This document shows, in pieces, positions 1-2,678 of a stretch of DNA of 5,385 nucleotides. The DNA comes from Eubacterium sp. (GTDB taxonomy: Bacteria > Bacillota_A > Clostridia > Lachnospirales > Lachnospiraceae). The notes below the pieces were generated by a model, which was given only the letters and a program-made list of their open reading frames with translations, made no database searches and had not been told where the DNA came from. Location of the stretch: NCBI GenBank assembly GCA_024687845.1, contig JAILEL010000423.1, forward strand, positions 1-5,385, written 5' to 3'. The translations under genes were made by a program, and so were the position numbers. The stretch's first letter is position 1; every line of letters begins with the position of its first letter.

Positions 1-204
1 CTCTGTGGGCTTTACCATATAGAAGAAAACTTTCCTACCTTCGTAGTCCTCACAAGAGAGCCAGGTACAGAAGTTGCCGAGATACATGACAGGATGCCTC
101 TAATCCTGCCCTCTTCCCATATCGAGGAATGGATAAGACCGGGAGCTTCACCGGAAAAAGTAATGGAGATGGCTCTTACAGAGATGGTAATGGAGAGGGG
201 ATAA
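1..204 (+). CDS. SOS response-associated peptidase (SRAP/HMCES/YedK family), C-terminal part only
   Basis: Frame 1 is open from the window edge to TAA at 202-204 and gives the last 67 residues of a protein whose start lies outside the window. The stretch FVVLTREPGTEVAEIHDRMP followed by LILP matches the conserved C-terminal core of the SRAP family (bacterial YedK, human HMCES), where the His of HDRMP is an active-site residue; here it is residue 29 of the fragment (codon 85-87). A Trp in the IEEWI segment also fits the family. Known family role: SRAP proteins form a covalent thiazolidine cross-link between an N-terminal Cys2 and abasic sites in single-stranded DNA, shielding them. Cys2 and the catalytic Glu cannot be checked because the N-terminal part is missing. 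The short tail after the LILP segment is normal for the family, so the stop looks genuine. No T-rich terminator follows closely on the + strand, although the hairpin at 234-276 might serve both strands. Confidence 0.88.
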   Translation, partial: LCGLYHIEENFPTFVVLTREPGTEVAEIHDRMPLILPSSHIEEWIRPGASPEKVMEMALTEMVMERG

Positions 205-225
205 GGGCGGGATTTCTAAATAAGA

Positions 226-276
226 AACAAAAAAATACCCCGATACTGAGAAGGAGGCTCAGTATATCGAGGTATT
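226..276 (-). terminator. Intrinsic terminator of the 297-482 gene
   Basis: Arms 234-250 and 258-276 pair around a 7-nt loop (251-257): 8 bp next to the loop, a 2-nt bulge (266-267), 2 bp, one C/A mismatch, then 6 bp. Read on the minus strand, the stem is followed directly by a T run (229-235 are A on the + strand, interrupted only by the base at 228). It starts about 20 bases after the TGA of the 297-482 gene. The + strand side has only TTAATAT after the stem, so termination of the SRAP gene here would be weaker. Confidence 0.8.
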
Positions 277-296
277 AATATCAAATAGATAATATA

Positions 297-482
297 TCAC
301 TCTGTCTCTTTTACGGAAATTCTGCTCTGAGCATATACGCCTAATAGAGCTACAACTATGTCATCTACTGGACCAGGTAAAAGATCCGGACAAACTGCGT
401 ATATTACAGCAAACGCTATTATCATAACTCTTGCTACCATAACTTTTTCTTGGCTACCTAATTCTATGTTGAAATTATTCAT
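297..482 (-). CDS. Small membrane protein with DUF1232/YkvA-like signature
   Basis: The predicted protein has 61 residues. The start is chosen as ATG at 480-482 because the minus strand carries AGTGAGG (491-497) 8 nt upstream. A longer reading from TTG at 486-488 would sit only 2 nt from that site. Two hydrophobic stretches are visible: about residues 14-31 (VMVARVMIIAFAVIYAVC) and about 40-51 (DDIVVALLGVYA). Between and into them runs CPDLLPGPVDD, which resembles the P-x-DLIPD...G..DD signature of DUF1232 (YkvA-like) proteins. The rest of that domain is absent, so this is either a minimal relative or a reduced copy. Function of the family is not established. The protein is probably an inner-membrane hairpin. 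It stands alone, with its own terminator downstream. A perfect TATAAT on the minus strand at 550-555 lies about 70 bases upstream of the ATG, but no matching -35 is seen. Confidence 0.72.
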   Translation of the reverse strand: MNNFNIELGSQEKVMVARVMIIAFAVIYAVCPDLLPGPVDDIVVALLGVYAQSRISVKETE

Positions 483-645
483 ATTCAAATCCTCACTTTC
501 TGAATGGTTTTATCTATGTTTGAAACAATTAATCTTTATTACGTATCCTATTATATTCATTAATTCCCAATAAATATATGTTCCCTTCTGCAAATTAAGA
601 ATCATTAAATTACCACTTTGGAAAATTATATTCTCTATAACAGAA

Positions 646-678
646 AAGGACACCTTTCGATGCCCCTATCTTGTCCTA
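646..678 (-). terminator. Possible terminator of the small HTH gene
   Basis: On the minus strand AGGACA (677-672) pairs with TGTCCT (652-647). The 19-nt interior contains a further GAT/ATC pairing, and TTTTCTG follows. The stem starts inside the TAG stop of the 676-858 gene. Six base pairs with a large interior is weak for an intrinsic terminator, so the call rests mainly on position and the T run. Confidence 0.4.
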
Positions 679-858
679 TTCTCGTTTTTCATTTCCTTTA
701 GCATATCTGTAATAGGTACTCATTCCTATCCCCATCTCCGCCATTATCTCTTCCCGGCTCTTTCCTGCCTTTATCATCTCCTGTACCTGTTCCATCTTCT
801 TCACTACGGCAGGTTCCTTTTTAAAAATATTTATTTCTTCATTCTTGATAATTAACAA
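676..858 (-). CDS. Small helix-turn-helix protein (resolvase-type HTH), possibly a remnant
   Basis: The reading frame gives 60 residues from a TTG start at 856-858. The C-terminal half, EMIKAGKSREEIMAEMGIG then STYYRYAKG, has the spacing of the HTH at the end of resolvases/invertases (HTH_7-like: G.S..EIA..LGVS..T.YRY). It would therefore bind DNA. No ribosome binding site is visible before the TTG. A shorter reading from ATG at 793-795 gives 39 residues and keeps the whole HTH, also without a clear binding site. The N-terminal 20 residues (Ile/Lys/Asn/Glu-rich) look little constrained. It may be a real tiny regulator, or the detached DNA-binding tail of a former recombinase; no catalytic serine-recombinase domain lies upstream. 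It is divergent from the 972-1541 gene, 113 bases away, which would suit local regulation of that gene. Confidence 0.5.
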   Translation of the reverse strand: MLIIKNEEINIFKKEPAVVKKMEQVQEMIKAGKSREEIMAEMGIGMSTYYRYAKGNEKRE

Positions 859-896
859 GTGTCGTCTTATTACAAAAAGAGTAAAAAAAATGGGTT

Positions 897-926
897 TTGT
901 AAATTTTGCTTAATTTTCCCCATAAT
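897..926 (+). promoter_or_regulatory. Candidate promoter of the 972-1541 gene
   Basis: TTGTAA (897-902) and CATAAT (921-926, one mismatch to TATAAT) are separated by 18 bp and lie about 45 bases before the ATG. A perfect TTGACA also occurs at 932-937, but no -10-like hexamer follows at 16-18 bp, so it is probably not used as a -35. Confidence 0.35.
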
Positions 927-971
927 AACAATTGACAGAAATGTTAAATTCAAAAACTGGAGGTTAACAAC

Positions 972-1541
972 ATGAAATTCTTAGGAGAGATTCTAAAGAA
1001 TCTATCAGAAAAAGAACTAGAGATGCTGAACTCAGAATGCGAAAATGGCTGTTTCATGAGATATCACGACAGCAACTTTGCATCTTTAGAACTGTTGACT
1101 GACTCATTGTTAGAGAATTGCATTGATGAAGTGAACTACGACATAACTGAAGACATAAGATACAACTGTCTTGACATGGAAGCATTTGTTGATACTATTA
1201 AATGGTTGTCAAGAATGGCCGAATCACAATATGGCGTATCTGTTTCGGATGATATTATCAAGGATGCCTGCGATATTGTTGTCTTTATATGTAAACATGA
1301 TATATTTTATACATTAGAAGTGTTTATATATGAGAAGAATATCTACAAAATAGGTATCTGTCTCCAAGCCCTATGCGTAGCCTTTGAACTTAACAGGAAT
1401 AAAAAGCTTGCAGGAGAATTGCTTAAGGAGATTGAATCTGTTGCTCTCTATTTAGGAGACGATTATCTTACGATTAAGCAGTTAAGAGCTGTTATCAATG
1501 ATACTGAAAGGATTATAAACATCCTAAAAAAATATAGATAA
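972..1541 (+). CDS. Hypothetical 189-residue cysteine-rich, helical cytosolic protein
   Basis: The ATG is well supported: GGAGG at 959-963 lies 8 nt upstream, and the frame runs to TAA at 1539-1541. I do not recognise the family. There is no signal peptide or clear transmembrane segment, and the composition predicts an all-alpha soluble protein. The N-terminal section MKFLGEILKNLSEKELEML is amphipathic, and the C-terminal third (GELLKEIESVALYLG to ERIINILKKYR) looks like two or three packed helices. Eight cysteines in 189 residues is high for a cytosolic protein, but they are scattered (ECENGC, ENC, YNC, DAC, FIC, GIC, ALC) and form no CxxC metal site. The protein is acidic in its first half. 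It stands alone between a divergent HTH gene and a convergent small gene, with a hairpin terminator about 50 bases downstream. Helical-repeat scaffolds or an immunity/antitoxin-type protein are possible, but nothing in the sequence decides this. Confidence 0.82.
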   Translation: MKFLGEILKNLSEKELEMLNSECENGCFMRYHDSNFASLELLTDSLLENCIDEVNYDITEDIRYNCLDMEAFVDTIKWLSRMAESQYGVSVSDDIIKDACDIVVFICKHDIFYTLEVFIYEKNIYKIGICLQALCVAFELNRNKKLAGELLKEIESVALYLGDDYLTIKQLRAVINDTERIINILKKYR

Positions 1542-1580
1542 TATATAACCCAACATTTCTGTCATAACCCGTATTTTAAG

Positions 1581-1632
1581 TAATACAAAAGTGGGTGTCA
1601 CACTTGGTGCGGCACCCACTAACTATATTATT
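1581..1632. terminator. Bidirectional terminator between convergent genes
   Basis: A strong stem pairs AGTGGGTG (1590-1597) with CACCCACT (1613-1620). It extends by a T-G wobble and a C-G pair, and has a small inner CAC/GTG stem (1601-1603 with 1607-1609). On the minus strand TTTTGTATTA follows (1590-1581), making it the terminator of the 1638-1832 gene. On the + strand the tract is AACTATATTATTATAATTT, weaker but acceptable for the 972-1541 gene. Position between two converging stops supports a shared role. Confidence 0.82.
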
Positions 1633-1637
1633 ATAAT

Positions 1638-1832
1638 TTATCTTCCTTGAGAATATTTCTCCGCATTTTCCACTAAAGACCAGTGATCAGACTTATGGTT
1701 ATCCCATATGTTTTCTGAAAAAGTGTACTCTCCATCTTCCATTCGAATCTCGTATGAAAGATAATCCAAATCATCTTCTTTAATCACATTCCCATTAAAA
1801 TAAAAGACTGAATCCATTTTTTGTTCCCCCAT
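1638..1832 (-). CDS. Hypothetical small acidic protein
   Basis: The frame gives 64 residues from ATG at 1830-1832, or 59 from ATG at 1815-1817. The inner start has the better ribosome site: GGGGG at 1826-1830, 8 nt upstream. The outer has only AAGAAGAG close to it. I do not recognise a family. The chain is acidic and rich in Asp, Glu, Tyr and Trp, with segments such as FYFNGNVIKEDDLDYLSYEI, DGEYTFSENIW and DHWSLVENAEKYS that suggest a compact beta-rich fold. There is no signal peptide or membrane segment. A good promoter upstream and a strong terminator downstream argue that it is a true gene. It is the only gene pointing away from the palindrome array, which ends upstream of its promoter, so it is the best candidate target if the array regulates something nearby. 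Confidence 0.68.
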   Translation of the reverse strand: MGEQKMDSVFYFNGNVIKEDDLDYLSYEIRMEDGEYTFSENIWDNHKSDHWSLVENAEKYSQGR

Positions 1833-1847
1833 ATACTCTTCTTACGC

Positions 1848-1861
1848 TCTGCATTTGCAGA
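1848..1861. repeat. Perfect palindrome in the leader of the 1638-1832 gene
   Basis: TCTGCA (1848-1853) and TGCAGA (1856-1861) are exact inverted copies separated by TT. The element sits between the predicted transcription start (about 1873) and the start codon. It could be a small operator or a short 5' hairpin. It is short enough that chance remains possible. Confidence 0.5.
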
Positions 1862-1879
1862 TTTTTCCCAACAAAGGTT

Positions 1880-1907
1880 ATTGTAGCACAAATATGGGAT
1901 TTGTACA
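1880..1907 (-). promoter_or_regulatory. Extended -10 promoter with operator-like inverted repeat, for the 1638-1832 gene
   Basis: On the minus strand TGTACA (1907-1902, four of six to TTGACA) is followed after 16 bp by TACAAT (1885-1880, five of six to TATAAT). TG stands one base before the -10, giving an extended -10 element (TGCTACAAT). Transcription would begin near 1873, leaving a leader of about 40 nt. The spacer contains a perfect inverted repeat: ACAAAT (1888-1893), a 5-nt centre, and ATTTGT (1899-1904). A regulator bound there would cover both promoter elements, so repression is the natural inference. Confidence 0.65.
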
Positions 1908-1983
1908 TAATGATTTCTTTATATCTCATCCGGTTTATGATCAAGGATATACCTTTTCTTCTGAGCAGATTCGAGGACATATC

Positions 1984-2008
1984 CATTCGTGCCAACTTGG
2001 CACGAATG
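1984..2008. repeat. Array palindrome 1 (12-bp arms)
   Basis: CATTCGTGCCAA (1984-1995) and TTGGCACGAATG (1997-2008) are exact inverted copies around C1996. The left flank is the ATTCG type, with box A 27 bp before the core start. Confidence 0.93.
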
Positions 2009-2098
2009 ATGACTCTAACCTGGAACATTAGTTTTTTACTTTTTATTTCTTCTTCTCATCCATATTATTTCTGAGCATGATTCGACAGTCATTTATCG

Positions 2099-2115
2099 CG
2101 TGCCAACTTGGCACG
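2099..2115. repeat. Array palindrome 2 (core only)
   Basis: The 17-nt core is intact. The left flank reads ATCG before the core and no longer pairs with the right flank AATGG. Box A (2071-2085, one extra base) starts 28 bp before the core. Confidence 0.92.
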
Positions 2116-2207
2116 AATGGAAAATCAAGCCTGAAACATTAGTAATTTTTCTTCTGATTCTTCTACAGCAGATTCATTTCTGATCAGATTTGACGTTCTC
2201 TCCATCG

Positions 2208-2224
2208 CGTGCCAACTTGGCACG
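2208..2224. repeat. Array palindrome 3 (core only)
   Basis: The 17-nt core is intact. The left flank TCCATCG before the core differs from the TCCATT of unit 4 by a one-base length change next to the core, so the outer arms no longer pair. Box A (2180-2193) starts 28 bp before the core. Confidence 0.92.
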
Positions 2225-2309
2225 AATGCTAAACCAAGCCAGATCATTAATATTTTAACTTCTGTTTCTTTTTCTCATCAGATTATTTTCGAGTAAGATT
2301 CGTCACCCA

Positions 2310-2340
2310 TTCCATTCGTGCCAACTTGGCACGAATGGAA
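2310..2340. repeat. Array palindrome 4 (perfect 15-bp arms)
   Basis: This is the longest copy: arms 2310-2324 and 2326-2340 are exact inverted copies around C2325, outer ends TTCC and GGAA. It probably best preserves the ancestral element. Box A here is the most diverged (CGAGTAAGATTCGT, 2290-2303) and starts 27 bp before the core. Confidence 0.93.
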
Positions 2341-2424
2341 AATCAAGCCCGGAGCATAAGTCTATTTACTCTTGATTCTTCTGATCAAGTATATTTCTTA
2401 TCAGATTTGATGGTACATCCTCCG

Positions 2425-2441
2425 CGTGCCAACTTGGCACG
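2425..2441. repeat. Array palindrome 5 (core only, right edge of array)
   Basis: The 17-nt core is intact between CCG on the left and TATG on the right (other copies have AATG). The unit-like sequence ends within about ten bases. Box A (2397-2410) starts 28 bp before the core. Confidence 0.92.
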
Positions 2442-2448
2442 TATGCTA

Positions 2449-2630
2449 TTTAAGCATTAACTATTTGCACTTATAAGCTTTTTTTACATCGCACATTTTT
2501 CGTTTTTCAGCGCATTTTATCAGCTATTTTCAATTACTGTCCGAAAGTTTGCAAGCAACGGAAATATGCACATTCTGTGCCTATATTCCTTCTTTTGGGG
2601 GTGTCCCCCAATCCCCCTTTATTTTTTCTC
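2449..2630. other. Non-coding, T-rich spacer between array and large gene
   Basis: I see no gene here. It contains a T7 run at 2480-2486, a small inverted repeat GCACA-TTC-TGTGC (2568-2580), and the G5/C5 element listed separately. Together with 1833-2448 it makes an 846-base stretch without a coding gene. Confidence 0.6.
2597..2628 (+). terminator. G5/C5 hairpin followed by a T-rich run, possible + strand terminator
   Basis: GGGGG (2597-2601) can pair either with CCCCC at 2605-2609 (loop TGT) or with a second CCCCC at 2613-2617, which is followed directly by TTTATTTTTT. The second pairing has the geometry of an intrinsic terminator on the + strand. No + strand gene lies between 1541 and here, so it would only make sense if the array region is transcribed. 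On the minus strand no T run follows. Confidence 0.3.
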
Positions 2631-2670
2631 AAAAATGATAAAGGCTGACTCTAATGTCAGAATCAGCCTC
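2631..2670 (-). terminator. Intrinsic terminator of the large secreted-protein gene
   Basis: AGGCTGA (2642-2648) pairs with TCAGCCT (2663-2669). Inside, after one mismatch, TCT (2650-2652) pairs with AGA (2659-2661) around a 6-nt loop. On the minus strand TTTATCATTTTT follows the stem. The structure begins nine bases after the stop codon. Confidence 0.85.
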
Positions 2671-2678
2671 CATCAATC

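Larger units (their letters stand above)
1914..2448. repeat. Tandem array of five ~109-bp degenerate units, each with an invariant 17-nt palindromic core
   Basis: The core CGTGCCAACTTGGCACG (8-bp arms around a single central C) occurs five times without change, starting at 1988, 2099, 2208, 2317 and 2425. The start-to-start distances are therefore 111, 109, 109 and 108 bp. The sequence between cores is diverged but related. Box A, consensus CTGAKCAGATTYGA, starts 27 or 28 bp before each core (1961, 2071, 2180, 2290, 2397). A right-hand box of the type AATGGAAAATCAAGCC, then about ten bases later ATTAGT, follows cores 1-4 with decay. A T-rich stretch of the type TTCTTCTCATCAGATTATT precedes box A, longer in unit 1. 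Unit 5 loses its right half soon after the core. The units show no shared reading frame, no U-run after the palindrome on either strand, and no gene for a partner protein. I infer a set of protein-binding sites; function is unknown. Confidence 0.92.

Noticed and set aside
358..573. 71-residue + strand reading frame
   Set aside because: It is the opposite-strand shadow of the 297-482 gene, with no ribosome binding site.
1795..2028. 77-residue minus-strand reading frame running through array unit 1
   Set aside because: It overlaps the start and promoter of the 1638-1832 gene, its N-terminal part is array sequence, and the frame is not preserved in other units (unit 2 stops after MFQA).
1997..2345. 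Sigma-54 promoters suggested by TTGGCACG within each core
   Set aside because: The -24-like element is present, but the required GC ten bases after the GG is missing in the units checked; the sequence is explained as the right arm of the palindrome.
1984..2441. REP/MITE-type mobile element with terminal inverted repeats
   Set aside because: The units are tandem at fixed spacing, lack paired terminal repeats or target duplications, and no transposase gene is seen; copies elsewhere in the genome cannot be judged from this window.
1914..2448. CRISPR array
   Set aside because: The intervals between cores are about 90 bases and are related to one another, not unique; the repeat is too short, and no cas gene is present.
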